From Chitinophagaceae bacterium (GTDB lineage: Bacteria; Bacteroidota; Bacteroidia; Chitinophagales; Chitinophagaceae): a stretch of DNA of 64,000 nt. Positions 16,835 through 26,044 of this stretch are shown piece by piece. The notes beneath the pieces were generated by a model. It was given only the letters and a program-made list of their open reading frames with translations. It was not told the DNA's origin and searched no databases. The stretch's first letter is position 1. Every line of letters starts with the position of its first letter. The position numbers and the translations under genes were made by a program. The stretch lies in assembly GCA_019638615.1 (NCBI GenBank), contig JAHBTL010000012.1, positions 85,982-149,981 of the forward strand. The letters are read 5' to 3'.

Positions 16835-17514
16835 TCAAATTGCTTTACCGAAGGATGATCTTCTTTCCACCCCAGTTTTAGCTTGAGTTCCCGCTGTATC
16901 CAGAATTCTGCTTCGGGGTATATGGTAAAATGATTGATCGTTTTTAAAGAACGCTCATACATGGCTTCATCTCCCCTGAAAAGCTCCGTAATAAAAATAT
17001 ACCGGTCGTTCAGTCCAATGGCTTTCTTAATATCCTTAAGCGGTTCTTCTTTTAGCTTTTCAGCCAGTTCAACTTTGGGCTGATGCAACCTTTCGTTCAG
17101 GGAAAGTTCCCTGTCGCCAATTACCTCGTTCAGCTCTTTTACCTGTGGCTGGTGCGCCAAAGTAGGCACTTCCTCCAGCACATTAAATCGCTTTCTTTCC
17201 ACAACAGGCGCTTCCTTTTTTGCCGCACCTTCCGAAGCCGCAGGGTACTTCTCTTCAGGTTGTTCTGCTTCGTTTATGAATGAAGAATCGCTTTCTGCAT
17301 TCTCCTGCGCCGTGCCTGCCTCATTACCCGCCATAGAAATACCGGCAGGCATTAACACGGAAATTTTTTTGCGCTCCGGAGCATTTTGATGTTGTTGTTT
17401 CAGCAGGAACAATTCTGTTTGCAACATTTGCACCACATGAATAATCTGATCGGGGGAAGCACGTTGCTGATAAAGTTCCTGTAATTTACTAATCAAAACG
17501 CCGATACGTTCCAT
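16807..17514 (-). CDS. Hypothetical protein, predicted coiled-coil N-terminus and conserved C-terminal helix bundle
   Basis: 235 residues, not recognised. Residues 1-47 are helical and probably dimerising ([24 protein letters not shown]). A disordered Glu/Ala-rich linker covers about 60-105. The C-terminal 120 residues look folded and carry [19 protein letters not shown] and [22 protein letters not shown], which look conserved rather than random. No signal peptide or membrane segment. It sits divergent from thymidine kinase and overlaps the waaA 3' end by 28 bases in convergent orientation. A scaffolding role is possible; no function can be given. Confidence 0.75.
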   Translation of the reverse strand: MERIGVLISKLQELYQQRASPDQIIHVVQMLQTELFLLKQQHQNAPERKKISVLMPAGISMAGNEAGTAQENAESDSSFINEAEQPEEKYPAASEGAAKKEAPVVERKRFNVLEEVPTLAHQPQVKELNEVIGDRELSLNERLHQPKVELAEKLKEEPLKDIKKAIGLNDRYIFITELFRGDEAMYERSLKTINHFTIYPEAEFWIQRELKLKLGWKEDHPSVKQFDQLVRRRFL

Positions 17515-17639
17515 TTGAATGTGGTATTTTTGCCCGCCTGAACAGAATTACCTGGGCAGGCACACCTGCTGTTGAGGTATTTTTAATTTTTATTGAAGGT
17601 ACAAAGAACTTACAAACACCTTGCCATAAAAATCATAAA

Positions 17640-18209
17640 ATGTTTATAGAACCACATATCAATGGCGAAAGAAGGGGATGGATCGAAGTGATCTGCGGCT
17701 CTATGTTCAGCGGAAAAACGGAAGAGCTCATCAGGAGACTGAAGAGAGCGAGGATAGCCAACATGAAAGTTGAAATATTTAAACCCGCTATAGATAAGCG
17801 TTACAGGGAAAAGGAAATAGTGTCGCACGACGAAAACTCAATCGTATCTACACCGGTAGAAAGTGCACATTCCATTTTATTGCTCACCAACGAAGTAGAC
17901 GTGGTTGGCATTGATGAAGCACAGTTCTTTGATGAACAGATAACCGATGTTTGCAACCGGCTGGCATTGCGCGGAACACGTGTTATAGTGGCAGGGCTCG
18001 ACATGGATTACGCCGGTAAGCCTTTTGGGCAAATACCCTTTTTGCTGGCAACCGCCGATTATATTACCAAGCTCCATGCGATATGTGTGATATGTGGCAA
18101 TATAGCCAGCTACTCCTACCGAAAAACTCCTCACGAAGCGCAGGTGCTATTAGGGGAAAAAGACATATACGAACCCCGGTGCAGGCATTGCTATAATTTG
18201 GAGGAATGA
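17640..18209 (+). CDS. tdk: Thymidine kinase (type II)
   Basis: Phosphorylates thymidine with ATP in the salvage pathway. 189 residues: P-loop in [20 protein letters not shown], the DEAQFFD motif (general base Glu), the lid [12 protein letters not shown], and a structural zinc site made by CVICG and CRHC near the C-terminus. YSYRK is the family thymidine-contact segment. It stands alone; a degenerate repeat region follows immediately. Confidence 0.97.
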   Translation: MFIEPHINGERRGWIEVICGSMFSGKTEELIRRLKRARIANMKVEIFKPAIDKRYREKEIVSHDENSIVSTPVESAHSILLLTNEVDVVGIDEAQFFDEQITDVCNRLALRGTRVIVAGLDMDYAGKPFGQIPFLLATADYITKLHAICVICGNIASYSYRKTPHEAQVLLGEKDIYEPRCRHCYNLEE

Positions 18210-18212
18210 TGG

Positions 18213-18358
18213 AATTTATGATTTGAAATTTGAAATTTAAGATTTGTGGTTTTTAGTTTACAGTTACAAACTTGAAACCTGTAACTTGAAACCTGTAACT
18301 TGAAACCTGAGACCTGTAATTCGTAACCATAAACTCCAAACCTGCAACCCATAACTTT
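18213..18358 (+). repeat. Intergenic degenerate repeat array (AACTTGAAACCTGT type)
   Basis: Starts with TTTGAAATTTGAAATTT and GTTTGTGG-like words, continues with three copies of a 14-base unit (taacttgaaacctg) at about 18270-18311, then variants (AGACCTG, AACCATAAACTCCAAACC). The left part is rich in TTTG/GTTT words and the right part in their complements (CAAA/AAAC), so an imperfect hairpin is possible. The same words occur at 33640, 47795 and 55200. Confidence 0.8.
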
Positions 18359-18363
18359 ACTTC

Positions 18364-19020
18364 ATGTACAAACACATCGTCACACTTTTAAAAAAAGACC
18401 TGTTGCTGGAGCTGAGGCAACAATATACCTTTTATGGTGTGCTGCTGTATGTAGCGTCTACCATTTTCGTATTGTATCTTTCTCTGGAACAGCCCGAAAC
18501 CAATGTATGGAATGGTTTGTTCTGGATGATCCAGCTTTTTATTTGTGTAAATGCAGTCGCTAAAAGCTTCCTCCAAGAAACAAAGGGCAGGATGCTTTAT
18601 TTTTACTCCATTGCAGGCCCCGTGCAATTCATCATTGCCAAACTGGTATACAATATCATTATTATGCTGCTTATGAGCAGTATCAGTCTTTTGCTGTTCC
18701 AGCTTTTGCTTGGAAATCCTTTGATCCATTTCTGGCAGTTTGCCGGCATTGTCTGCCTGGGCTCCATCAGCCTGAGCCTCGTATTTACCATGCTTGCTGC
18801 CATAGCCGCCAAAGCACAGCAACAGGCATCGCTGATGGCTATCATGGGATTTCCTGTTATCATTCCGCAGTTGTTGTTATTAATGCGTATTTCAAAAGCG
18901 GGATTAGGAGAAATTTTTAAGGAAAGCGCTCTGAGCGATATGGTGTGGCTGCTGACAGGTTTGAACGGGCTGGTAATGATAATGGCGGTTATCCTGTTCC
19001 CTTTTTTGTGGAAAGATTAA
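18364..19020 (+). CDS. ccmB: CcmB-type heme exporter membrane subunit (cytochrome c maturation)
   Basis: 218 residues with six predicted membrane helices. KKDLLLELRQQYTFYGVLLY at the N-terminus, the FWMIQLFICVNAVAKSF segment and the terminal helices match CcmB, the permease of the CcmAB system which, with CcmC, delivers heme to CcmE in the periplasm. It is followed by CcmC- and CcmD-like genes. The CcmA ATPase is not adjacent, which in Bacteroidota is common. TAACTTTA, one base off TAnnTTTG, lies directly before the start. Confidence 0.88.
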   Translation: MYKHIVTLLKKDLLLELRQQYTFYGVLLYVASTIFVLYLSLEQPETNVWNGLFWMIQLFICVNAVAKSFLQETKGRMLYFYSIAGPVQFIIAKLVYNIIIMLLMSSISLLLFQLLLGNPLIHFWQFAGIVCLGSISLSLVFTMLAAIAAKAQQQASLMAIMGFPVIIPQLLLLMRISKAGLGEIFKESALSDMVWLLTGLNGLVMIMAVILFPFLWKD

Positions 19021-19048
19021 AGTGCATTGAACATTGGGGAAATTGGCG

Positions 19049-19056
19049 TAGGTTTG
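19049..19056 (+). promoter_or_regulatory. Promoter element TAGGTTTG before ccmC
   Basis: Perfect TAnnTTTG with TTG at 19027-19029, 19 bases upstream, the spacing expected for a Bacteroidota -33/-7 promoter. It could give ccmC-ccmD a transcript separate from ccmB. Confidence 0.55.
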
Positions 19057-19078
19057 TCACTCTAATAAATTCAAAGGG

Positions 19079-19747
19079 ATGAGACTGTCCTGGTGGAAAT
19101 TACTCTGCATTGTATTATTGTCGTATGTTTTATTTGCCGGTTTTTTAATGGCGGTGCCCCGCAAGGCCATATTGAACGAAACCATCCGTAATATCTACTT
19201 TCATGTACCTATGTGGCAAACAATGATGGTTCTCTGCGGTTGTTCGGTATATCACTCCATCCGTTTTTTAAGAAAACCTGATTTGTTAAGCGATATAAAA
19301 GCCACTTCTTATGCTACAGCCGGTATGGTATTTGGCATATTGGGTATTGTAACCGGCGCCATTTGGGCCAACTACACCTGGGGTAAGCCCTGGAGCAACG
19401 ATATCAAGCAGATTGGCTCTGCCATTGCACTGCTGATATATGCCGCCTATTTTGTTTTAAGGAATTCCATTACAGATATCGACAAAAGGGCAAGGGTAGG
19501 CGCTGTTTACAACATCTTTGCTTTTGTAATGCTGCTGCCTGCGTTATGGATCATACCCCGCATGATGGAATCGCTGCATCCCGGCGGGCAGGGCAATCCC
19601 GGCGCAGACCCGAGGGATATGGATACCCGTATGAGAATCATCTTTTATCCTGCCGCAATTCCGGGCTTTATTTTACTGGGGCTTTGGATCAGCTCGCTTG
19701 TCATCCGTGTACGTAAAATTGAAGATAAAAACCTTTTACATGCTTAA
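19079..19747 (+). CDS. ccmC: CcmC/CcsA-type heme-handling membrane protein
   Basis: 222 residues, six membrane helices. YFHVPMWQTM holds the first heme-ligand His (family HVP motif). The periplasmic tryptophan-rich signature appears as GAIWANYTWGKPWSNDIKQ, a variant of WGxxWxxD; a later LHPGG region may provide the second His. It presents heme to the chaperone CcmE during cytochrome c maturation. It lies between ccmB and a CcmD-like gene, which it overlaps by 8 bases. Confidence 0.92.
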   Translation: MRLSWWKLLCIVLLSYVLFAGFLMAVPRKAILNETIRNIYFHVPMWQTMMVLCGCSVYHSIRFLRKPDLLSDIKATSYATAGMVFGILGIVTGAIWANYTWGKPWSNDIKQIGSAIALLIYAAYFVLRNSITDIDKRARVGAVYNIFAFVMLLPALWIIPRMMESLHPGGQGNPGADPRDMDTRMRIIFYPAAIPGFILLGLWISSLVIRVRKIEDKNLLHA

Positions 19748-19967
19748 GTTTTTTGTGAAAAAAGCTGTTCTGCTTTTCTTACTGTTCATCACAACACTTT
19801 CATTAAACGCCCAACCCCCTGTAGAAATGGCCGATGGAATGCGCAGCAATGGGAAGATATATGTAGTAGTGGCTGTGCTTGCTGTAATTCTTACAGGATT
19901 ATTTATTTTCCTGATCAGCATCGACAGAAAAGTGACCCGGCTTGAAAAAGAAAAAAGTAAGCAATAA
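19740..19967 (+). CDS. CcmD-like small membrane protein
   Basis: 75 residues from the ATG at 19740, which overlaps the ccmC end by 8 bases (translational coupling). It has an N-terminal signal peptide (LLFLLFITTLSLNAQ) and then one membrane helix (IYVVVAVLAVILTGLFIFLIS) with a charged tail (RKVTRLEKEKSKQ). This is the layout of the CcmD-family proteins that accompany ccmC in Bacteroidota and stabilise the heme-loading complex. The assignment rests mainly on size, topology and position. Confidence 0.8.
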   Translation: MLKFFVKKAVLLFLLFITTLSLNAQPPVEMADGMRSNGKIYVVVAVLAVILTGLFIFLISIDRKVTRLEKEKSKQ

Positions 19968-20022
19968 TTCTATCTTTCTATAGTTTTATTGGCTAACGAT
20001 ATACCTTTAAACACATAGCCAT

Positions 20023-21441
20023 ATGTCTGCTCAATCAGAATACAGCTTTTTCGACGCGGTTTCCGCAAGCTTCGACAAAGCCGCCCGCTTTACTTCCTGG
20101 GATCCGGGTATACTCGAACAGATCAAACAGTGCAATTCCGTTTACCGTATGCATTTTCCCGTTAAGATCGGCGATAAAATTGAAACGATCAAAGCATATC
20201 GTGTACAACATTCGCATCATAAAATGCCCTGTAAAGGAGGTATTCGCTTTGCTACTACCGTAAATCTGGATGAAGTGATGGCGCTTGCAGCCCTGATGAC
20301 CTATAAATGCGCTATTGTGAATGTTCCGTTTGGAGGAGCAAAAGGCGGTATCAATATCGACCCTAAAAAATACACGCCTTACGAACTGGAAAAGATCACA
20401 AGGCGCTATACACACGAACTCATTAAAAAGAACTTTATCGGGCCCGGCACCGATGTACCCGCTCCCGACTATGGAACCGGCGAGCGCGAAATGGCCTGGA
20501 TACTGGATACTTATACCAGCATGAAACCGGGCGAAATTGATGCGCAGGGTTGCGTAACCGGCAAACCGGTTACGCAGGGAGGCGTTCGCGGCCGGAGGGA
20601 AGCTACGGGACTGGGCGTATTTTATGGCATACGCGAAATATGCAGCATGAAAGACCTGATGGAGAAAGTGGGTTTGCCCGCAGGCATACCGGGAAAAAGA
20701 GTAATTGTGCAGGGGCTGGGCAATGTTGGATACCATGCAGCCAGGTTCTTTCGTAAGGGGGGCGCTAAAGTGATTGCCATAGCTGAATTTGAAGGCGCTA
20801 TTCATAACCCGGACGGGCTGAATGAAGAAGAAGTATTCCAACACAGGAAAAAAGAAGGCACTATTCTCAACTTTCCCGGCGCTACCAATATTTTACAATC
20901 CGGTGAAGCACTGGAACTGGATTGTGACATTCTTATTCCCGCCGCCCTGGAAAATGTAATCAACGGAGAAAATGCGCCACGTATCAAAGCTAAAATTATT
21001 GGTGAAGCAGCCAATGGCCCGCTTTCGCCCGAAGCTGATGAAGTGTTCATCAAAAAAGGCGTGCTGGTAGTACCCGATATGTACCTGAATGCGGGCGGTG
21101 TAACCGTAAGTTATTTTGAATGGTTGAAAAATCTAAGCCATGTACGTTACGGCAGAATGGAAAAAAGATTTACAGAAAACCTGAACCAGGCGATGCTGGA
21201 GCAAATTGAAAAGCTTACAGACAAGCAGGTAGGCGATAAAGAAAAAGAATTCCTCCTGCACGGGCCGGACGAGGCAGACCTTGTATATTCCGGGCTGGAA
21301 GAAACCATGATCTCGGCTACCCGCGAGATCATAGATGCCTGGAAAAGCAACCCTGCTATACCCGATATGCGCACTGCCGCTTACGTTGTTGCCATCAATA
21401 AAGTGGGCACCAGCTATGCCGAGCTGGGCATTTTCCCGTAA
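20023..21441 (+). CDS. gdhA: Glutamate dehydrogenase (Glu/Leu/Phe/Val dehydrogenase family)
   Basis: Interconverts glutamate with 2-oxoglutarate and ammonia using NAD(P). 472 residues. The dimerisation/substrate domain has [25 protein letters not shown] (substrate lysines) and PFGGAKGGI, and the catalytic Asp is in [13 protein letters not shown]. The Rossmann domain starts at [17 protein letters not shown]. The length and the [17 protein letters not shown] stretch match the bacterial enzymes close to the mammalian type. It is a single gene downstream of the cytochrome c cluster. Confidence 0.95.
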   Translation: MSAQSEYSFFDAVSASFDKAARFTSWDPGILEQIKQCNSVYRMHFPVKIGDKIETIKAYRVQHSHHKMPCKGGIRFATTVNLDEVMALAALMTYKCAIVNVPFGGAKGGINIDPKKYTPYELEKITRRYTHELIKKNFIGPGTDVPAPDYGTGEREMAWILDTYTSMKPGEIDAQGCVTGKPVTQGGVRGRREATGLGVFYGIREICSMKDLMEKVGLPAGIPGKRVIVQGLGNVGYHAARFFRKGGAKVIAIAEFEGAIHNPDGLNEEEVFQHRKKEGTILNFPGATNILQSGEALELDCDILIPAALENVINGENAPRIKAKIIGEAANGPLSPEADEVFIKKGVLVVPDMYLNAGGVTVSYFEWLKNLSHVRYGRMEKRFTENLNQAMLEQIEKLTDKQVGDKEKEFLLHGPDEADLVYSGLEETMISATREIIDAWKSNPAIPDMRTAAYVVAINKVGTSYAELGIFP

Positions 21442-21625
21442 TAAAAGTTGCACGGCGATCAGATAGTCAAAAAAGAACAGGTGAATATTTCGTCTTCATG
21501 CAATTTATCCTTTCTGCAGAGTAATTTTTACATTCATACAACGACAAAACCCGTTGTTTGCATACCAAACCTGCTCTCTGCAGGCTGATAAGAAAAGCTA
21601 TGCATGTTTGGGCTAACATTGCAGC

Positions 21626-22234
21626 ATGCATGAAACAATTATCAATCCTGTCATTAAAGACCAGGTGACATTTATTCAAACATCTGCTGCAACAAAAGGG
21701 CGGATTACAACCTTACAGGTCAGGCTGATGCCCGGTGGCGGTACGCCTATGCATTATCATAAGAATTTTTCAGAAACCTTTATTGTTGCTGAAGGCATAC
21801 TAACCATAACGCTGAAGAATAAAACGGTTACACTTTCCCCCGGCGATAAAATGGAGGTGAAAAAAGAGCAATGGCACCGTTTCTCCAATGAATCAACAAT
21901 GCCTGTTAGTTTTACAACTGTAGTCACTCCGGGCTCTGAAGGGTTTGAGCATGCACTGCGCATCTTATACGGGCTCGCTGCCGATCGCAAAACAAACGAA
22001 AAAGGAATGCCTCAAAACCCTTTGGTACTGGCTGTGATCTCGAAAATAAGTGATATGTGGCCGGTCGGTCCCCGCATACTCATTGTTCCGTTGCTGGAAC
22101 TGATGAATTTTATAGCTGTTCTGACCGGAGTGAGAAAAAAGCTGTTGAAAAAATACTGTGCAAAATATAAATCCCAGCCAGCTAACTTTGTCGCAAAAGA
22201 GCTACAATATGGAAAACACAATGATAACGGATGA
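21626..22234 (+). CDS. Cupin-domain protein with C-terminal hydrophobic extension
   Basis: 202 residues. A single RmlC-type cupin barrel has metal-binding motif 1 in PGGGTPMHYHKNFSETFIVAEG (two His and one Glu) and motif 2 around SPGDKMEVKKEQWHRF. Past residue 125 a cupin-unlike tail contains a hydrophobic stretch (GPRILIVPLLELMNFIAVLTG), perhaps a membrane-associated helix. No reaction can be named. The 3' end overlaps the start of the ORF6N gene by 26 bases. Confidence 0.78.
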   Translation: MHETIINPVIKDQVTFIQTSAATKGRITTLQVRLMPGGGTPMHYHKNFSETFIVAEGILTITLKNKTVTLSPGDKMEVKKEQWHRFSNESTMPVSFTTVVTPGSEGFEHALRILYGLAADRKTNEKGMPQNPLVLAVISKISDMWPVGPRILIVPLLELMNFIAVLTGVRKKLLKKYCAKYKSQPANFVAKELQYGKHNDNG

Positions 22235-22766
22235 ACTGCTGCTTTCTAAAATATTACATATCCGAAATCAGCGGGTAATGATCGATCGTGATCTTGCTGA
22301 ATTATATGGAGTGCCTACCAAAAGGCTTAACGAGCAGGTAAAACGAAATATTAAACGTTTTCCTGTTGATTTTATGTTTCAGTTGAACATTCGGGAAAAA
22401 GCTGAGGTAGTCGCAAAATGCGACCACCTTAAAAAACTAAGGTATTCACCCAATTTACCTTACGCTTTCACAGAACATGGAGCCGTAATGTTAGCAAGCA
22501 TACTAAATAGCGAAAGGGCTATTGAAGTAAACGTTCGTATTGTAAAATTGTTTAATGCCATGCGAGAGGTACTACGAACCAATCATGATCTGTTATTGAA
22601 ACTGGAAAAAATAGACAAAAGCTTACAGGCACAAGGTTATTCCTTAAAACAACATGATGAAGAAATAGCAGCATTGTTTGAACTCATCAGCCAGTTGCGC
22701 AGCAAAAACGAACCACCCCCACCCCGTAATCCTATTGGATTCAAAACAAAGGCTGTGGAGGAATAA
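22209..22766 (+). CDS. ORF6N-domain DNA-binding protein
   Basis: 185 residues from the ATG at 22209; the frame is open further upstream into the cupin gene but without family similarity. The ORF6N/KilA-N-type domain shows RNQRVMIDRDLAELYGVPTKRLNEQVKRN, FPVDFMFQL and YAFTEHGAVMLASILNSERAI (the EHG motif of the family). A coiled-coil C-terminus ends in a proline run. Such proteins are frequent on phages and mobile islands but also occur as isolated chromosomal genes. It is followed by a fragment of a decayed gene, which supports local recombination. Confidence 0.85.
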   Translation: MENTMITDELLLSKILHIRNQRVMIDRDLAELYGVPTKRLNEQVKRNIKRFPVDFMFQLNIREKAEVVAKCDHLKKLRYSPNLPYAFTEHGAVMLASILNSERAIEVNVRIVKLFNAMREVLRTNHDLLLKLEKIDKSLQAQGYSLKQHDEEIAALFELISQLRSKNEPPPPRNPIGFKTKAVEE

Positions 22767-22813
22767 AATCTTATACTACTTCACATAAGATACACCGGAC
22801 GGCACTGATCCGC

Positions 22814-22909
22814 TCAATCCTTCCGGATAACGGTCGCGCCAATAGCAAAGGGCTCATCCGGCAGCCTCATTTCCTCTGCGGTAAATTCAAGCCTCAGCGC
22901 CGTACATTG
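22814..22909 (-). pseudogene. C-terminal remnant of an unidentified protein
   Basis: A 31-codon minus-strand segment without a start reads like the end of a real protein (CTALRLEFTAEEMRLPDEP, then FAIGATVIRKD and stop), with an in-frame stop just upstream. Codon use and hydrophobic pattern are protein-like. It may be what remains of a gene removed when the ORF6N region was rearranged. The family is not recognised. Confidence 0.3.
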
Positions 22910-22963
22910 TCACACAAAGACCAGGTAATATTATAACCTGCAAAAAAGAGCAGCCGCAACACG

Positions 22964-23800
22964 TTATTTTGTGGCTCTGATCACTCCACGGAAATACCCG
23001 ACAGATTCTGCAATACCCATAAAAGGATTGTCCATGTTTCGTTCGTGCTCAAGGCTTACCACGCCGGAATAACCTGTTTTGCGAAGCATTTTTACAAATG
23101 CCGGAAAATCAATGATACCACGCCCAACTTCTACAGAGTAGCCCAGCTTTGTACTGCCTGTTACATCTTTCAGGTGCATATCAAATATACGGCTATGATA
23201 TTTCTTAAGATCCTTTACAGGGTCTTTTCCGTTGCGCGTATCATGACCGATGTCGAGGCACATACCCATACGCAGATCAAGGTCTTTCACATGCTTCCAC
23301 ACATCATCGGCATCAGGATACAAAGCTATATCAGGGCCATGCAGATGTATAGCGTATTTCATGTCGTATTCTTTCACTTTTTCATTTATGTAAGGCAGCA
23401 GTTCATGCTCCGGCACGCCCACAATCAGCTTTACCCCTACTCTTTTTGCATATTCGAAAGCGGTATCCACAGCGCCTTTTGTTTTCATATAAATAGGCCC
23501 CACGCCGTAGCCTGTTACACCTTTCGATTGTAGCTTTTCGTGAAAAGCGGCAATTTGTTCTGCATTACTGTTAATTGGCAAATGAAAATCCTTAATGCAG
23601 AGATAATGCACATCTGCTCTTTGCAGGGTTTCAAGTGTTTTATCCAGGTCGAAGTTGACAAATGTGTATCCTGCAAAACCCATTTTAAATTTTTCGTAAG
23701 TATCAACAGGAGGTTGCGGATCCGGCCTCGCAGGTTGCTGCGCATTTAAAAAAGGAGAAACAAAAAGTGCAAGCACAAGCGCTGAATAAAATCGTTTCAT
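22964..23800 (-). CDS. Secreted sugar phosphate isomerase/epimerase-like TIM-barrel protein
   Basis: 278 residues with an N-terminal signal peptide (RFYSALVLALFVSPFLNAQ), so periplasmic or secreted. The xylose-isomerase-like TIM barrel (AP endonuclease 2 family) shows DVHYLCIKDFHLP, KLIVGVPEHELLP, YAIHLHGPD, GMCLDIGHDTRNGKDP and SLEHERNM, with His, Asp and Glu residues placed as metal ligands. Periplasmic members in Bacteroidota are thought to act on sugars or inositols; the substrate is unknown. A second, unrelated-in-sequence member lies at 32711. Confidence 0.88.
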   Translation of the reverse strand: MKRFYSALVLALFVSPFLNAQQPARPDPQPPVDTYEKFKMGFAGYTFVNFDLDKTLETLQRADVHYLCIKDFHLPINSNAEQIAAFHEKLQSKGVTGYGVGPIYMKTKGAVDTAFEYAKRVGVKLIVGVPEHELLPYINEKVKEYDMKYAIHLHGPDIALYPDADDVWKHVKDLDLRMGMCLDIGHDTRNGKDPVKDLKKYHSRIFDMHLKDVTGSTKLGYSVEVGRGIIDFPAFVKMLRKTGYSGVVSLEHERNMDNPFMGIAESVGYFRGVIRATK

Positions 23801-24010
23801 AATTATATATAAGCTGTTAAAGATTACGAATGTAGCAAAAACTAACCTGCCATGCTAAAACTATTTGCTTCACTCCGCTGCCACTTTCCCCAAAAGTTTC
23901 AAAAACAAGGGCACCTTCCCCAATGGTCATCCGGGATGCCCTGACACCTAATAATCCTGCTCATTAAAGCCCCGGGCTTAGCTTGCTGCCGGTTCTGAAA
24001 CGCAGTCGGC

Positions 24011-24763
24011 CTACTCAATAAAAACCGGTGCATTGTGATTGCCCGGGTTAAACTTTTCAGCGCAGACCTGCTTATAATTTCTGCCGATCGGGATCTTCGT
24101 GTTTTCAATCATAAGATAATTGGGATTGTAACCTTTTACTTTATTCAGGGGAATGATATAAGAACGGTGCACTCTCAAAAAAGCCCGGATGGGAAGCAGG
24201 TTTTCCATGGAGCTGATCTTTTGCTTTGTTATATGCGTCTTCTTCCTGGTAATTACTTTAATATAATCTTTGTCACTTTCAATCCAAAGGATTTCTTCTG
24301 TATCTATTTTTATTAATTGCCGGTCGATGCGCATATAGATATAAAAAGGCTGGGAAGATTCAACGGATCTGACGGGTTCAGGAAGGGGACGGATAACCAT
24401 TTCCATTTTATAGAGGTTCATGACCTTATCTATAGCGCGGAGGAAACGGTCGAAGGGAATAGGTTTCAGTAAATAATCAACGGCATTCAGGTCAAACCCT
24501 TCGATAGCGTATTCCTGGTATGCGGTAGTGAATATCACGAATGGAGGATTTTGCAGGCTTCTTACCAGGTCAGTTCCCGACAGCCCGGGCATATTAATAT
24601 CCAGGAACATCAGGTCTATTTTATTTTTTTGAAGTTCCTGGAATGCACTAATAGCATTGGTATGCGTTCCCAGCAGTTCAATTTCAGGGATCTGGCTGAC
24701 ATATTTTTTAATCACTTCGATGGCATGTGGTTCATCATCCACTATTAATGTTCTGATTGGCAT
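24011..24763 (-). CDS. LytTR-family response regulator
   Basis: 250 residues. The receiver domain (1-120) has the phospho-acceptor Asp in DLMFLDINMPGLSG, the acidic pocket in LIVDDEPHA and Lys in YLLKPIPFD. A LytTR DNA-binding domain (about 140-245) has EILWIESDKDYIKVIT and FLRVHRSYIIPLNKV. It starts 12 bases after the stop of the sensor kinase gene on the same strand. LytTR regulators bind paired direct repeats. Likely targets are the divergent cupin/YceI genes, by position only. Confidence 0.95.
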   Translation of the reverse strand: MPIRTLIVDDEPHAIEVIKKYVSQIPEIELLGTHTNAISAFQELQKNKIDLMFLDINMPGLSGTDLVRSLQNPPFVIFTTAYQEYAIEGFDLNAVDYLLKPIPFDRFLRAIDKVMNLYKMEMVIRPLPEPVRSVESSQPFYIYMRIDRQLIKIDTEEILWIESDKDYIKVITRKKTHITKQKISSMENLLPIRAFLRVHRSYIIPLNKVKGYNPNYLMIENTKIPIGRNYKQVCAEKFNPGNHNAPVFIE

Positions 24764-24775
24764 AACAATAGATCG

Positions 24776-25855
24776 TCAATTGGTCAGGGTAATGTTCAGT
24801 ACGGTAATAAAGCAATCCTGCTCGTCAAAGAAATCCAGGGAATGTTTACCCGGATATAAGAGATTTAATCGTTTGCGCACATTTTCAATGCCAATCTTTC
24901 CTGCCGAATTATCTAAAACATTATTCATCTCTGGCTTGCTGTTACTGATGTTTAAGATAAGATCATTGTTCTGAATATGCAACTGAATATTGATCCACGG
25001 GTTATCGATAGTTGCCGCCGTACCATGCTTAAATGCATTTTCTACTAACGGCAGCATGAGCAGGGGAGCTATCTGCAAAGTACCTGTATTTTCACAAATA
25101 AATACATTCAGTTCAAGACGCTCCTCATACCTTATCTTTTCGAGCCTGATATAATCATATAATATCTCAATATCTTTTTTAAGAGAAACCTGCTGCGCCG
25201 TGCATTCATATAAAGAATACCGGAGTATATTGGATATTCCTAAAACTACTTCAGGCGTTTTTTCTGATCTGTTCAACGAGAGCGAGTAAATGTTATTAAG
25301 TGAATTGAACAGGAAATGCGGGTGCAGTTGCGCTTTTAAAGAATCCAGTTCGGCTTGTAAGGCAGACTGCTTCCTTTCATGCGATAATGTAAATAGTCTT
25401 AAAGTGATGCCGATCCATGCCACGGCATTGCTTCTTTCAATAGCCGTAACAAAAAAGATCGGGTTAAATAATTGCTCGGTTTTGTTCAGTTGCATCCTTT
25501 CCCAGGAAAAGTTACTGTCGGTTTGCTTATAAAACCGGTATATATAAGGGTCGGTTATAAAGATTTCTGTAATCCGGTAGAGGAAAGCGATGAAGATCAT
25601 AATGGCTAATGTTACGAAAAAAGCCTTTACATACTGTCCTTTGACATAGAAGTACCTAACTACAATGTAGTCGATTAGATAAAAATAGATCATGTGCACC
25701 GGTAAAAGCATGGCGATTACTTTTACGCCCAGTTCAAAACTTTCATAAGCTGTTCCATAAATATAGGTCAGCAGCAAAAATGCTAAGAGCCAGAAGCACA
25801 ACTGCTTTAACAGCGGATAATTTTTAAACAAACTATTATCATTTAATGAATCCAA
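24776..25855 (-). CDS. Sensor histidine kinase, LytS/YehU type
   Basis: 359 residues from a TTG start (no suitable ATG nearby). Four membrane helices in the first 150 residues (for example QLCFWLLAFLLLTYIYG). The His-kinase domain has the phospho-acceptor in AQLHPHFLFNSLNNIYSL, and the ATPase domain begins at LLMLPLVENAFKHGTAA with a short G-box. No extracellular sensor domain beyond the membrane loops. Forms a two-component pair with the LytTR regulator 12 bases downstream. Confidence 0.93.
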   Translation of the reverse strand: MDSLNDNSLFKNYPLLKQLCFWLLAFLLLTYIYGTAYESFELGVKVIAMLLPVHMIYFYLIDYIVVRYFYVKGQYVKAFFVTLAIMIFIAFLYRITEIFITDPYIYRFYKQTDSNFSWERMQLNKTEQLFNPIFFVTAIERSNAVAWIGITLRLFTLSHERKQSALQAELDSLKAQLHPHFLFNSLNNIYSLSLNRSEKTPEVVLGISNILRYSLYECTAQQVSLKKDIEILYDYIRLEKIRYEERLELNVFICENTGTLQIAPLLMLPLVENAFKHGTAATIDNPWINIQLHIQNNDLILNISNSKPEMNNVLDNSAGKIGIENVRKRLNLLYPGKHSLDFFDEQDCFITVLNITLTN

Positions 25856-26044
25856 AATTAACAGGTATCCGTAAAGATCGAACGGAATGTAGACGAAATC
25901 AGTCTTTTGTCGACAGATTATCCTGTTATCGTTTATCTACGTTTACCGCTCTCTGTCTATTCAGCCAGGTATTCATCGCTATAAGTTTTTCGGCAGCAAA
26001 AAACGGCTCAATATTGCTCCCGAATTAAAAAAAATACTTTAACA

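Noticed and set aside
18270-18311. Three tandem 14-base units considered as a CRISPR array
   Set aside because: Units are contiguous without spacers and degrade into variants; no cas gene nearby.
20035-20844. 269-codon minus-strand frame inside glutamate dehydrogenase
   Set aside because: Mirror frame of a strongly coding gene; composition rich in Cys, His and Phe with no domain.
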